A DNA stretch of 64,000 bases, from NCBI RefSeq assembly GCF_963676685.1, contig NC_092357.1:22348647-22412646 (forward strand). The letters run 5' to 3'. Below, in pieces: positions 9,975-22,540 of the stretch; position 1 is the first letter of the stretch, and the number at the start of each line of letters is the position of its first letter. Below the pieces are notes generated by a model. That model was given only the letters and a program-made list of their open reading frames with translations, had not been told where the DNA came from and searched no databases. The position numbers and the translations under genes are program-made. The DNA comes from Mytilus edulis (taxonomy: Eukaryota; Mollusca; Bivalvia; Mytilida; Mytilidae).

Positions 9975-11414
9975 GCCCTGGTCACAACGAACCCACTGAA
10001 AATCTATGCAGCCCCCGACATGAAATTTGGTCAAATCGCGGGTCATTTGTGGTCGTCGTACGACAATCGCACGACCGTCGAACGATATTTTGAGCATCGT
10101 GGCGCTGTCGTGTGTCGTGGTACGGAAATTGGATATGCACCTTGTTTACCTTTTTTTTTGTTGTCCCTGTCTTCTGGTTGTCGTGAAAGTATCTTACAAC
10201 CGTCGTGCGATACACACATTGTCGTGAGTATCAATATAAACATTTTAATCAAACAATCGTCGCATGACTGTAGTACGACAATCTCACGACTGTCGCAAGA
10301 CACTCGTGTTACAGTCGCACGATTGTCTTACAAATACCAAATTTCGAACAATGCTCGCACAACATTCATTGTCTGTCTTACGACAGTGGTACGGTCTTCG
10401 GGCAACATATTTTCGTTTTATTTAGAAGAATACAATTAGGCGGGAATGAATGTTTGGAAAAACATACCGCCTACCGTTTAAAGAGTATGGCTATTCCATC
10501 AGAACGATTATGCTTGGCTTTGCTGAAAAGGCGCCTTCCTGAATTCCAACAAGGGCAACATATGGTCCTGTAAGCGTTGATTCGAGCCCGTGAACAGTAT
10601 AAGAACCAGCGAAACGCCCGACGTGGTGGGTAATATAAAAAAGAAGATGTGGTATGATTGCCAATGAGACAACTATCCACAAAAGACCAAAATGACACAG
10701 ACATTAACAAATATAGGTCACCGTACGGCCTTCAACAATGAACAAAGCCCATACCGCATAGTCAGATATAAAAGGCCCCGATAAGACAATGTAAAACAAT
10801 TCAAACGAGAAAACTAACGGCCTTATTTATGTAAAAAAAAATGAACGAAAAACAAATATGTAACACATAAACAAGCGACAACCACTGAATTACAGGCTCC
10901 TGACTTGGGACAGACACATACATAAATAATGTGGCGGGGTTAAACATGTTAGCGGGATCCCAACCCTCCCCAAAGCCACGGATAGAACGGCGCCTGATGT
11001 TTGGGCAGTATAGCACACTGATGCAAGAGTTATATTGATATTCCACCGGTTTTTCGTTGGATTCATGCAGACGGAGCCTGGCATGTTTCAAGAGCTTTTT
11101 CTGAGAGTCGCATCACAATGGCACGACAGTGACACGCGCATCCCATAACATGAAAACCTGAAAAATAGCCCCAAACAACTCACGATTGTCGTACGATTAT
11201 CGCCCGACTGTCGCATGATTGCCACATAACCGATTTGAGACAAACCAATTACAATTACAATTCTTTTTTTTCTGTCGTATACCCATCGTGGAACCATTGT
11301 GGACATGTCGTAGCTGATGTGACCACTCGAAATATTTTTTTGACATTTTGCACGACAACTATTTTTTTTAGATCTTCCACCACAAAAAATCGTACGATCT
11401 GTTGTGACCGGGTC
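9975..11414. mobile_element. CpG-rich TIR element, non-autonomous, with nested insertion
   Basis: Ends are inverted: GGTCACAAC at 9980-9988 and GTTGTGACC at 11401-11409, with partial matching on each side. The outer parts are packed with TCGTACGAC, TCGCACGAC and similar half-palindromes, giving a CpG density far above the surroundings. No transposase frame is visible. The centre (about 10640-10975) is a family A repeat, so the element is older than that insertion. Confidence 0.6.
10640..10975 (+). repeat. Family A repeat nested in the CpG-rich element
   Basis: Starts near GATGTGGTATGATTGCCAAT and runs through ATAAAAGGCCCCGATAAGAC and GACAACCACTGAATTACAGG. It interrupts the element at 9975-11414. 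Closest relative in the window is the copy at 39995-40320. Confidence 0.7.
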
Positions 11415-12239
11415 TCAAGTTTGAATACGGTATAAGTTTCTTTAATGTTAAAGACTCAACAAAAATAATTATAAGAGCCTCACTCACCTAAAATGTTTCC
11501 AACAGTCTACAGAAAGCAAGGCGTCAATCCTCCTGAAATAATAATCATCTAGTATATTTCTTTTTTTTTAAATATGAAATTTTTGAATTCAGTTTTTCGA
11601 AAACCTTCAACTAAACATTCGTGAACATATCTTCATTTGCCTGAGGTTTTGAAATATGTTCATTCTTAAGTGTTTCACAGACTGCTAGTTTATCCTTGCC
11701 TTAGGTTAATTTTGGCTGTAAGGATTCACAGTCCCGTACGGTTAGAAAAGGGATGTTAAATTTTATGTCTTGTGGGGATAGTGTCATGATCTCTTAACAC
11801 CACGAAACTTTGCAGCAACTTTTTTGGTCGCCCGTATTTTGTCTGTTGCATATCCGAATTTCTGTACCTATCCAATATATCTTCTTTTTTAAAGGCCCTC
11901 CAAATTTGCAAGCCATTATTGAAGTCTACCCCCTTTGCCGGACCTACATATTGTTTTTATAGTGTAATTGATTGGTATTTTTATTGTTAATTTGTTGTCG
12001 TACAGCAATATTATGCATTTAGATGTTGAACAATCAATTAGATATGATATATACACACAGGTGAGTAAGGGTACCCTAGCACCAAATAGCCTTATAAAAA
12101 GATATAGGGAAATAAAACTACAGTAGTCAGCACTCCGTTCCAACGCTTGGTTATGACGGGTCTTACTACAAGAAAGTTGCATATACTAGAGCTCAAAATA
12201 GATTTAGTATGTAAAAATTAAAATCACAAAAATACTGAA
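11415..12239. other. No gene recognised
   Basis: Short frames only, with no family resemblance seen on either strand. Confidence 0.4.
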
Positions 12240-12565
12240 CTTAGAGGAAAATCTAATCGGAAAGTTTATAATCACATGGCAAAATCAAATAACAAAACAC
12301 ATACAAAAGAATGGACAAGAAGTGTCATATTCCTGACTTGGTACAGGCACTTTCAACTGTAGAAAATGGTGGATTAAACCTGGATTTATAGCGCTAACCT
12401 CTCATTTTGATGACAGTCTCATCAAATTCAGTTATATTTACAATGATGCGTGAACTAAACAGACATAATAAATAAAATAGTCAAAATATGGGTACAGCAG
12501 TCACCATCGTGTAACAATTTTAAAAGGAACAATTTAACAGAACACAAAAAAAAAACATCAATCTA
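12240..12565 (+). repeat. Interspersed repeat, separate family
   Basis: Non-coding block with GTCATATTCCTGACTTGGTA, TAGCGCTAACCTCTCA and TGATGACAGTCTCATC, which I recall as common in mussel DNA. No second full copy is in this window, so the call rests on memory. Confidence 0.4.
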
Positions 12566-12654
12566 CAAACAAATTCATTGATTCGTGTGTCTGACGTCAG
12601 AAAATTGTATACGTCACATATATTTGTCGTTCAATGTATATACAAACAATTTTA

Positions 12655-14109
12655 AAATTTCACATAGGCGATGTTAGCATACAGGGTTAAAAAATCAAAA
12701 GTATGTAAGAATTAATTTCAGAAATAGACCGAGATTGAAAATAGTCCAAAAGTTATATAGAATTTATAAGAATCCACAAATAGTTCATTCCACTACGCGA
12801 TTGAATAATTTTGACGTTGGTGGTTCCACGTATTTCGTAATTCATAATAGAAATATATCATATTGACAGAAAATAGAACAATATCATACTGACTCGATCT
12901 TTAAAAGTACAGAGTCAAATCATAAGAAATACAAAAAGGTCGCATATACAAAACACACCAGCAAAAACTGAAAGACAATGCAAACACTTTGATGGGATGT
13001 TTAAGTACCGAGCCACGTTAAATGGATATCACATAAAACAGTCCAACAGTAAATGTAATATTAATAATAGAACAAAGACAAATGAGAGAACAATATAACA
13101 TGTTGTTAAGATGATAAGCAACATCAGTACGCAGAATCTATAAATCAAGACCATCATGTATAGTATTTGTGAAGTTGATACGGAATATTTATCAATAAGG
13201 TCTTGGTACCTTCCGATCAATTTTTTGTAGAAAAAGGAAGAGACGTTCTTTGACATACCCATGGGTCATCGACTTTCTACTCAGACACTGATGACGTTTT
13301 AAAAAGTCTGAGTACATGTAGGAGCTGCAAGCTCTTGAATATCGGATAAGTTGGGAAATTTACATCCAATATGCAGGTAAAATTGGTATATTGCTACTAA
13401 GATAAGAGATATTTATAATTTCAAAATTGAAATCGTCTCGTTTGTCATACATTCTGGTACTGAGATGACTGTGTAAGTCAAATTCGAGATATAAGTCTAA
13501 AAATGAGGCAGAGGAAGCCGTGCCTGTTCTTTCTTTAATTTCTAGTACTGGGGGATATATTCATGAAACCCAATCAGAAAAGTTCGGATTGTTTATGGAA
13601 AGAACATCATTAATATTTCTGAACGTGAAATTAAATGTTTTTACAAGTTTCTGAAGGAACTCCGAATCATATGAAAATAAGAAAAGGTCGACAAGAAGAT
13701 GTGCACAGTTTGTTCCCATAGGAATGCCGACAATTTGTTGGAAAAGTTTACCTCCAAACTCAACAAGTATGTTGTCGATAAGAAACTCCAGTATACTGAC
13801 CACTTGTACTTCTGTATAGCATGTTTTACCTTTTTGTTTGTCACTATCAACGAAATATGCCTTATTAAAACCCAAAGTAATAAATGTATAGCGTATGCTA
13901 CCATTTTTATGTTGAAAAGCATTGTGGATTATTTCTTTAAGGCAATTTTTCAATTTCACATGGGGAATGGTGGTATACAGGGTTGAAAAATCAAAAGTTT
14001 TGATAGAACTAATTGCAGAAAAAGACCGAGATTTAAAATTGTCTAGAAGTTCTTCAGAATTTTCAAGAATCCACATATGGTTAAGACTGTGTTCCTGCTG
14101 TAGATGCAA
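12655..14109 (-). pseudogene. Reverse-transcriptase relics, two overlapping fragments
   Basis: From 14109 down to 13561 a 182-residue open frame shows the palm region: TFDFSTLYTTIPHVKLKNCL, a YFVDSD segment, GIPMGTNCAHLLVDLFLFSY, and a degraded catalytic box FRNINDVLSINN in place of YxDD. Below 13560 the same element continues in shifted frames (FLDLYLEF, TRMYDKRDDFNFEI, FYKKLIGRYQDLIDKYS) to about 13030. The Tyr-x-Asp-Asp motif is changed to Ile-Asn-Asp, so the enzyme is dead. The block at 12655-12800 repeats 13958-14090, a second shorter copy of its N-terminal part. Same family as the relic at 3790-4700. Confidence 0.75.
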
Positions 14110-14429
14110 CTATATTATGTACTTGCAGTTGTTATTCCTTATTTGCTAAGCGACAAAGGACATTTTTCTCTTTTCTTACACTCTTGTAACTTTATATATG
14201 GTATTTTATAAAATATATTACATGTTTATAGCTGTCTCATTAGAAGATCAAACTTAGTTACTGGCATGAAAATACAGATTTATTGTGTTATTAAAATTTG
14301 CTGTTACAAAATGATAGAAATTATTATAAGTTAAGGAACGTATCTCCCTCATGCCTCTGATTCCTTTCACGGATTTGGCTATACTTTTTGGACCTTTTGG
14401 ATTATAGCTCTTCATCTTTTATATAAGCT
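14110..14429. other. No gene recognised
   Basis: AT-rich spacer between the retroelement relic and the repeat at 14430. Confidence 0.35.
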
Positions 14430-14530
14430 TTGGATTTCAAATATATTGGCCACGAGCATCACTGAAGAGACATGTATTGTCGAAATGCGCATCTGGTGCA
14501 AGAACATTGGTACCGTTAATTTTATTATTT
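14430..14530 (+). repeat. Interspersed repeat (CACGAGCATCACTGAAGAGA type)
   Basis: Matches the fragment at 8953-9026: GAGCATCACTGAAGAGACAT, a GCGCATCTGGTGCAAGAACA segment, and ATTGGTACCGTTAATTTTAT. Non-coding. Confidence 0.6.
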
Positions 14531-15492
14531 TCAATACTATATACCGTGTTTACCTGTACAAACTCATCAAAGATAATAGGCTTATGATAAACACACCTGA
14601 CCTTTCGGCCGTAAAACTGTATTCAGAGTACTAAATTTGTACTCAAAATATCAAATCCAGTATTTTGATAGGTTGATCACTGAGTATTATGTACTCGGTG
14701 ATAGGGGATGAAGTCCGTATAAATCATGTTTTGAATTCAAAAGTACTTCAACCTCAAAATCTTTGGCAAAAGCAAAAGCAATACGCAAACGTTTTCAATA
14801 TTGGTCCTGTTGTTAGGGATTTCAGTTGTTGGGACGGCATTTTTAAAGTAAACAAAAAATCGCTATCATAAGTTATAACGTTTTTGTTATCATATCAAAC
14901 AATTATCCAAATTAATTGTTATAATTTATATCCCGTTTACATCAGAGATGTATTGCCAGTTTAATTTCTGGTGATGTAATAATTGAATATAAATTTAGAA
15001 CATGATCTTGAATATAAAAAACGAAACATATAGTGCATATTTTTACAGGGAGTATACAGCTCAGCAATGATTTAGATCGTAATACACATCATCCAGGCTT
15101 AGCTGTAGCTGTAATCTTTCCAAGGATACACTGATCACTCTATTACCGAGGTTGACTTATACTTATTATACTAGCTAAAACAAATTTAACATGGTGTAAA
15201 AAAGACAAAACAAAACAAACAAAAAAACTTTATAAATTGTCTATTTGAACTATATTCACTATAATTAGAATTGTAATGTTAGATGTATTTTATTTTGATC
15301 CATACTTTGATTTAACACAGAACTACCTAAGACCTAAACGAGTTACACATAGGTCTTGTCACGTCAGAACTACTGATTTCTATGTCGTTGTCATTTTCTC
15401 TTAAAAGAATAAGTTTTGACTGTCCCTTGGTATCTCTTTTATCTATTATCTAAAGATGATCAGATAAATCAATGTATTCTGTTTACTACATT
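14531..15492. other. 3' flank of the intact Toll-like receptor
   Basis: No gene seen. From about 15385 to 15492 it matches the sequence below the second receptor at 26605-26705 (TCGTTGTCATTTTCTCTTAAAA, CTATTATCTAAAGAT), so the duplication included part of the 3' flank. An AATAAA on the minus strand overlaps the stop codon (15492-15497); the true poly(A) site is unresolved. Confidence 0.5.
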
Positions 15493-18075
15493 TTATTTTA
15501 AGGCATTAACTAACTGGTCCCAAAAAACTGTATCCCCGTATTCATCATTGGGATATTCTATGTAAGACTTAGATTGAATCATTTCAAGAACATTCAGTGG
15601 AAGGTCCCTAGGAGACATTTGTTCATAAAACATTAAGAAAACCACGTTTTCGTCTCGTCGTTCGTATACGTTTTCCATTCGGGCCATATTATATTCGAAC
15701 ATGCACCAGTATGATTTTAAAAAGTTATGAGACATTATCACTAGAGTCTTGCGACTGTTATGAATTGCAGATGCGATATTAGTAGCAATGTCATTTCCGG
15801 GCAGGAAATTTCTCATGTGTAAGCATAATTGAATTCCGTTTTCAACTTCCAGTTTTTGCAGAAGAGTCTTGTGAACAAATATTCGATCTTCATCAGCATA
15901 AGATACAAATGCTCCATACATGTAAGAATATTCTTCCTCAGTTTCCGAATGTAAGCTGCTATACTTCACTTTTACAATGTAATATAGGTAACGAAGTTTC
16001 CACCGGAATCTGTAAACGACTGCTCCAACAATGATTGCAATGAATAGTAAAATTCCAGAAACTAAGGCTATTTCTAATTGTTCATATGATGTGCAATGTT
16101 TCTTCAATAAATTGTAAGTTTCCTTGGGATTGTGAAGTGTAACGATTGTTCGATTCCATAGCATGCACGTGTACTTTTTTATATTCTTGAGACGGACATT
16201 TGTGGTTGTCATCCATTCTATAAACTTAATCGATATACAATTACATTCTAACAAGTTGTCATTCAAATCCACAGAAAAGTTATTTTTTCTAGCTAAAGAA
16301 TTCAATTGGGATGTAATAGGGGCACTGATAATTGTTATTCTGTTTCCACTCAAATCTAATTCCTGTAAATGCATCATGTGTGATACACGAAAAGTTATAT
16401 CTGTAAGAATATTATCACTTAAATCAAGTTTTTGCAGATTTCTTTGTGATTTTAATATTTTCTTCGGTAGGTTTGGAATTCTATTTTTAGATAGCATGAG
16501 ATCAGTAAGCGATTTCAAATTATGAAATATTTTACCATCGATATCGTCAGGAAGTACATATCCAAGTAAATTATTTTGAAAGTTTAAACGCTCTAAGTTT
16601 TTAAAATCAGTGCTAAAGAAGAAATTTGAAATATTGCTGCAGAAATTGTTAGCCACGTTTAATGTTTTTAGACTCGTTACATTGAAGATAGGACCAATTA
16701 ATGAATGTAGTATATTATTACTTATATCAACGGTTTCTAATTTATTTCTTGAAAACATTAACTTAGGTAAATCCATTACAAGACTGCCAGAGCTGTAATT
16801 TATATGTTTCAAATTTGTTGGAATCGGTATTTCAATTAGACTAAATATATCTGGAATATCCCCTTTTCTTATCTTGTCTTTGACATACCGTGATGAGATT
16901 CGACTTTGGTCGATACAACTAGGTTCATTGACAGAGTCTTCGTTGCATGTGCATATTGATTCAAAAAAACATTTTTCGGGATAAAAGTTTGTTTTATGAC
17001 GATAAAGGTCTGAAATGTTTGCAGTTTCTAAATTTGAAAGATGAAGTACATCTTCTAAATAGTATCCAAACTTAAAAGGATTTTGTCTAACTGATAAAAA
17101 CTTAAGTGATTTTGGAAGATAAGTCAATGCGTTTTTCTCTATAGTTTGTATACGATTACCGTCGACATACACATTTTGAAGGGAGGTGTTATGTAAACCC
17201 TTGATATGAGACGTTTTTAGGACTGTAGTCAGATCTGACATTTTGTGAAGATAGCTAACCTTAAGAATGTTTATGTTTGAGAATTGTAAATCACTTGTAA
17301 TGTTTTCCAATCCTTCGAATTTAATGCACGTATTATTTGATACGTCCAGATACGTTAAATTTTTCAAAACACTTAATGCTCCTCTATAAATTTGTTGAAT
17401 ATTACAGGTTGATATATCTAAATGTCGAACCTGTGAAATAAATTTGAAGGATTCGCTTTTTAAAATTGGCAGTGAACATTTTCCAGATAACCCTGAAAGA
17501 TCGAGCATTGCAAGATTCTTCAGTTTTCTATATTGTTCGCTCATGAAAGAAATTCCATTTGACAAAAAGTCAATTTGTAGACTTTCAAGTGATACTAGTT
17601 TTGAAAGATCTGGTTGGTAGTGTTTGGCGAAATTATTTTTTAAGTTTAAATACTTCAAATTCTTTAAATGTGAAAACGTACTAGCACCGAACGAAATATT
17701 TCCTTTTGACAGATAATTGTTTTGCAAGCTTAATTTCAGTAAATTCTGAAGACCGTTGAACGACATTTTTGTTAGTGTATGAATCCTGTTATCAGACAAG
17801 TCTAATTCTGTAAGGATTGTATTGTTAGAAAAGACACCATTTGGTATTACAGCAATTAGGTTATGTTTCATGATCAACTTTATAACATAACTTGGAACGG
17901 ATGGAATCCTTTTCAACTGTATATGTGAGCAGTCGACCTCAACAAAGTTTGTGTGCTGTTCTAAACGGCATCTACATCTTGGAAGAAAGCTGCATGGATG
18001 GTGCTGTGTATTCCCGCATATTGTTATCAATGAATTTAAACAAATAATTGCATGTAGTATGTGTTTGTTTCTCAT
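15493..18075 (-). CDS. Toll-like receptor, intact, single coding exon
   Basis: An 860-residue type I membrane receptor for microbial patterns that would signal through its cytoplasmic TIR domain to adaptors such as MyD88. Visible parts: signal peptide 1-21; a Cys-rich N-terminal cap (C28, C34, C36, C49); leucine-rich repeats with LTELDLSDNRI-type units; a Cys cluster (CFFESICTC) in mid-ectodomain; more repeats; a C-terminal cap with CNCISIKFIEW; a transmembrane segment about 668-688; TIR 718-860 with box 1 YGAFVSYADED, BB-loop RNFLPG (755-760) and box 3 FW (851-852). BB-loop Pro is kept; the usual RD is RN. The frame opens 62 codons further up, but I choose Met at 18075: it starts the signal peptide and lies 8 nt after a TTGCAG acceptor with a long pyrimidine tract, implying an intron in the 5' UTR. 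The second receptor copy has the same layout. Ligand unknown. Confidence 0.92.
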   Translation of the reverse strand: MRNKHILHAIICLNSLITICGNTQHHPCSFLPRCRCRLEQHTNFVEVDCSHIQLKRIPSVPSYVIKLIMKHNLIAVIPNGVFSNNTILTELDLSDNRIHTLTKMSFNGLQNLLKLSLQNNYLSKGNISFGASTFSHLKNLKYLNLKNNFAKHYQPDLSKLVSLESLQIDFLSNGISFMSEQYRKLKNLAMLDLSGLSGKCSLPILKSESFKFISQVRHLDISTCNIQQIYRGALSVLKNLTYLDVSNNTCIKFEGLENITSDLQFSNINILKVSYLHKMSDLTTVLKTSHIKGLHNTSLQNVYVDGNRIQTIEKNALTYLPKSLKFLSVRQNPFKFGYYLEDVLHLSNLETANISDLYRHKTNFYPEKCFFESICTCNEDSVNEPSCIDQSRISSRYVKDKIRKGDIPDIFSLIEIPIPTNLKHINYSSGSLVMDLPKLMFSRNKLETVDISNNILHSLIGPIFNVTSLKTLNVANNFCSNISNFFFSTDFKNLERLNFQNNLLGYVLPDDIDGKIFHNLKSLTDLMLSKNRIPNLPKKILKSQRNLQKLDLSDNILTDITFRVSHMMHLQELDLSGNRITIISAPITSQLNSLARKNNFSVDLNDNLLECNCISIKFIEWMTTTNVRLKNIKKYTCMLWNRTIVTLHNPKETYNLLKKHCTSYEQLEIALVSGILLFIAIIVGAVVYRFRWKLRYLYYIVKVKYSSLHSETEEEYSYMYGAFVSYADEDRIFVHKTLLQKLEVENGIQLCLHMRNFLPGNDIATNIASAIHNSRKTLVIMSHNFLKSYWCMFEYNMARMENVYERRDENVVFLMFYEQMSPRDLPLNVLEMIQSKSYIEYPNDEYGDTVFWDQLVNALK

Positions 18076-18289
18076 TGTGTATCTGCAATAAAAAAAAAAA
18101 GAACTCATAGTACTGTATATTCGAAATCTATTGCGTGCATTTTTTACTAAGATTTCCACATAGCAAACATAAATGTGACAAAAATCTATATGAGTACAGG
18201 ACAAAATACAAAGAAAAGTGAACACAGAAGAATGCCAACGGGCATTTATAAACATAAACATAGATAGCGAACTCTTACAATTTAATTTA

Positions 18290-19863
18290 TCTTTGTCTGC
18301 TTGATTTCATGTTATAGGCGTAAATCATATGTTAATGATAGGTTTTTCCCTTTATAAGAATACGTTTTTGTAGATTGAATCAGTCAACCAAATGGTATGT
18401 CCTTGTTTCAATGTCAATGTCGACATCCTTTACCTTTCAAAATCTAAATGCACATTGTACATGCGTAACCTATATGTTGCTAAGGAATTCAACTATAGTT
18501 CACATGAATATGGATTAGATGAGGTTGAATTATTCACTTGCAAACGATTAATCCATGACAGATGTTTCTTTATTTATTTTTATTATAACTGAACAAAACT
18601 GGATGCTAAAAGCGATTGACTATTATATCACTATTTCCCTTTCATAAATGAATGAACAAACAAAATTCGTATTTCATTTTTCTCTCTATTGTAGCTGATG
18701 CCCTTTAATACATCCATGTTTTCAAATATTCAGCTTTAATTGTCGAAACTGAAGGTAAATCCAGACAAGCGTTTAAGACGCCTGTAATTAATAACGTGTT
18801 GTTTTCATTACTTAAGCACGCAGTCGATAACTCTCTTGGTTGACTATCAGTCTCTGAGGGTTATATGAAGCTCTGTAGTCAGTGATTCGGTTCTGACATG
18901 ATTTATACATTGATATAACAATCCCTTCCAAAACTGTCCGTTTATAAATTTTGAAATAATAAAGAAACTTAGGATAAAGTTGACTTATATTATTTTATAC
19001 ACCCTCGGCTTTGAGCTTTCATGATGAAGGTAAATCAAGAAAACATTTCCGGCCGAATACCGTGTTGCTTTCATTTTTACAGTAAAAAAATGATAATATG
19101 GTATGCAAATTAAATTCGTCACATTCTTACATAAAATCATTAAATGGTATTGTTCTTTTTTAAAGGGGCACTAGCTACGAGATATATGAAAAACCTAATA
19201 TATTATTTTGTTTGGCTCAATGAGTATTGAATTACAAATTGTGAAATAACAATTCCTATTTAGTAGCCAAGGTTCAATTTTGTAAAAATAAAGAAAAAAA
19301 ACATTGATTATGAATTATTATCTTGCAAGTGAATAATTCGACCTCATTAAATTCGTATTCATGTGAACTTTGATTTAACCCCTTAGTTTGAGATGGATAA
19401 CACGTGAATTGTATGTGTTAAGTTATTTAAAGGAAGAGAATGTCAACATTGAAAGTGAAACAAAGGTAAATCATTTGATGGACTGATTTGACCTACAAAT
19501 AAACATTCTTATACAGGTCAAAACGATGATAAACATTTATTTTTTATCTGAAATATGACATTTGATAGACCTTGAATAATTCAACAACACGTGTTTGCTT
19601 AATCTATTTATATCTATATTTAGGTTTACATCGCTTATGTGGTCCTCGGATGACTATAGAGGTCAATTCGATAAATAATTAGATGGCGTCTAGACTCAAA
19701 TATACACAAAACGAAGCTATGTATGTTCATGCCTGTGCCTTGTTTGTTGTTTTATTTAGACTTTTAATAGTTCGGATAAATGTTTTACATTGTTATAAAT
19801 CAAATATGAGAATTTGATTAGAATCGATGAATATGAATTTGACAGCTAGTGCCCTTTCAAATA
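18290..19863. mobile_element. Two inverted copies of a MITE-like element upstream of the receptor
   Basis: A copy at about 19160-19863 has inverted ends (AAAGGGGCACTAGCT at 19163; AGCTAGTGCCCTTTC at 19845). The stretch 18290-18715 is the reverse complement of its first 400 bp with moderate divergence: for example TTCACATGAATATGGATTAG near 18497 pairs with the inverse near 19350. The left copy lacks its distal end. Between them (18720-19150) are two direct copies of a GAAGGTAAATC...CGTGTTG segment. No coding capacity. Confidence 0.65.
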
Positions 19864-21777
19864 AGGCAGTGTATTGTTAGCTCCATCTTATAAACCAGGA
19901 AACGGAAATTCTTCAACGAGACAGCAACACTTTAGATCTGATCGCGAAAATTTGTTGCGAAGTTCTGGGCACTTTGAATTACTATTTTATAAAGTTTAAA
20001 CAGCTTTTCCCCCAACAAATGATCATAAGAGATGAATACAGTAAATAAAAAAAAATCAAAGACGCACGTGAACACATATATCAGAATCAATTAATGTCAA
20101 GTTACAGTAAAAGGGTCATGTCACAGGATTTTGTCTAAATTAGCAGTTACCTTTGGGTCGTTAGACTGTATCCGAAAATCGAAAAATATAATGCATTTAC
20201 CTCTATTTTTCTCAAACCGGTGACCATTTGTATAGAAAGCACATAAAAACGACGAACGTTGTTTTCAATTCGATAGGTTATTCCTTAAAAACTATATGTT
20301 CTTGGTTCAAACGTATACCGAAATCTGTGACAGAGTCAGTCTACTGCACCTTGGCCTCAAGGGGAATAAAAGATTTAAACAAAGATTATTTTAAAACATT
20401 ATTGCTTCTAGTCGTAAAGAATGATAGGTTACACTTATCCTAAGATGTAACAATCGATACAGAGTTCATTCTCAACCCATACAATTCTTGAGACGTTGCA
20501 ATCGAAATAGTGTTCATTCTCAACCCATGCAATTCTTTAAAGGGTTATATTTTAATGTGAATAGGTACTATAAACACAACAATATGTAGTAAATATATTT
20601 TATTAAAGTTAAACATTTTCTTATCTTGACATGAATACCTTGATATTTAAACGGGAAATAATCCAAATATAATTTCCAAGGCCGTCCAAGGTAGAAATGA
20701 TAAAATGACATTAATCTACATTAAAAAGAAATTACTAAATACTGCTTTATCGTGCACAGTCATCGAAAGCATGTACGTGTTGTTTACTATTGGGTGTAAA
20801 TGATAATCATGATTTCACATCTGTCAGTAGATCTTACAAAACTAAACAAAACTAATAGTTATCAAAGGTACCAAGATTATAATTTAATACATATAAATAA
20901 ATAAATGTTCACATATAGGAACACCACATTAAAATAACCGTTATTTTTTCGTAGAATGCTTGTCACCAGGAAAATATTACTGCCCTCCCAACATTTAACC
21001 ACGGAGTGTGTAAAATCCACATCATTCCATTGAGATTTCATCATTTCTAATATTTATGATGTATTTGCCATTTGTATGGTTTAGCTTCTTCTGCTTGAAG
21101 TTATAATGATGACCAATAATTAATCATGATGGTTGATAAAAACTGTTTATTTATTTTTTATTTGAGCGTCACTGGTGATTTTGTTTGTAAACAAAACGCG
21201 CGCCTGGCGCAAAAACTAAATTGTAATTGTGATGTTTATAGTTAGTTTACTTATATGGCTTGCTTGTCTAATACTATCTTTCATTTGACTACAAGCTACA
21301 GATTAGCAGAAGGTTATTTAACTATACAAGTCTATATATTGTCTTTCTTTTTGTCTTCCAATTGTCCTCATGATGTTATCAATTGGAAAACAAATATATT
21401 TAGTTATCATGCTTACCTGTCGATCAACTGCTCCCCAATAAAAACAAAGTTTTGAAAACACTTGAAATCGTTAATCTTGACATTTCAAATTTAATCTATC
21501 ACAATAACACTGGGTATGATTTGTGGTAGATATAAATCATAGATGCATTGATATCGACTGAATAGAAAACAAATATTTTGGAGTAAGATAAACAAAGTAA
21601 AACTAAGATAAACAAAGTAAAACTTATATACCAAATACAAGAGGCTCTCCATGGGGTGTTATCTATAACAGGAAAAATTTTATAAAACAAACATTCCATA
21701 ATCGAGCAAGTACCAAAAACATGGATATTTACTTTATTTGAAAGATGTGTTAAAGGTTAAAGCTCATAGTACAAATA
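19864..21777. other. No gene; scattered repeat fragments
   Basis: AT-rich intergenic DNA. A fragment at 21160-21235 (GAGCGTCACTGGTGATTTTG, CGCGCGCCTGGCGCA) resembles fragments at 30655-30720 and 62165-62225. A 20-bp direct duplication AACTAAGATAAACAAAGTAA occurs at 21580-21620. No credible coding region. Confidence 0.4.
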
Positions 21778-22274
21778 GTAGGGTGCCCAGTTTCAAAACA
21801 GACGTCTAGTTAACGAGTTTAAGTTAACGGATAACACACGGCTATATTTATATGCAAACTATTGGAAAATCATTATATTTTTAATCATGAATGTCGTCGT
21901 AAGATACCGTGGTCACGTTTTTCAAAATTTTGTGGTTTTTAAGGGTACCCCAAAATACCTCATCATACATGCCATCTTCAACACAAAAAATAAAATTATT
22001 ACTTTCTGTGTTATTTGTTATTTATACTTATCATTTAGCTTAAAAATTACATTTATCATATAAAGAAAGCTTGAAAGATTTATATAACTTAAGTAAAAGT
22101 ATTTCATGAATTTAGTAAGACTATTTTTGTAGCTGAAATTTAACACATTTTGAACGAAAGAACATTTTTTGCGTGTTACTTTCATGGGATTTTTTACTCT
22201 GATTACATCTATAAGACATGGTTCATATGTGTGCCAAATAAATTTCGTGTAATGTTAATTGGTGAGAAGAAAAA

Positions 22275-22540
22275 AAAGAGGGACGAAAGATACCAAAGGG
22301 ACAGTCAAACTCATAAATCGAAAACAAACTGACAACGCCATGGCTAAAAATGAAAAAGACAAACAAACAACAGCACACACGACACAACATAGAAAACTAA
22401 AGAATAAACAACACGAACCCCACCAAAAAACTAGGGGTGATCTCAGGTGCTTCGGAAGGGTAAGCAGATCCTGCTCCACATGCGGCACCCGTCGTGTTGC
22501 TTATGTGATAACAAATCCGGTAAATGGTCTTATCGTAAAA
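22275..22540 (+). repeat. Interspersed repeat family B nested in the composite element
   Basis: Non-coding block with GATACCAAAGGGACAGTCAA, AAACAAACTGACAACGCCAT, then CTCAGGTGCTTCGGAAGGGT and GCGGCACCCGTCGTGTTGCT. I recognise this as a widespread mussel repeat from memory. The open frames through it are accidental. Confidence 0.5.

Noticed and set aside
10020-10439. Open frame of 139 codons in the CpG-rich element
   Set aside because: It is built from TCGTACGAC words in a TIR element; the frame is a by-product of the repeat.
16163-16525. Plus-strand open frame of 120 codons inside the Toll-like receptor, mirrored at 27842-28258
   Set aside because: Antisense shadow of conserved leucine-rich repeat codons; its conservation follows from the coding strand.
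18076-18261. In-frame upstream extension of the Toll-like receptor by 62 codons
   Set aside because: A strong acceptor lies 8 nt before the Met at 18075, which itself begins a good signal peptide; the extension is probably intron and 5' leader.
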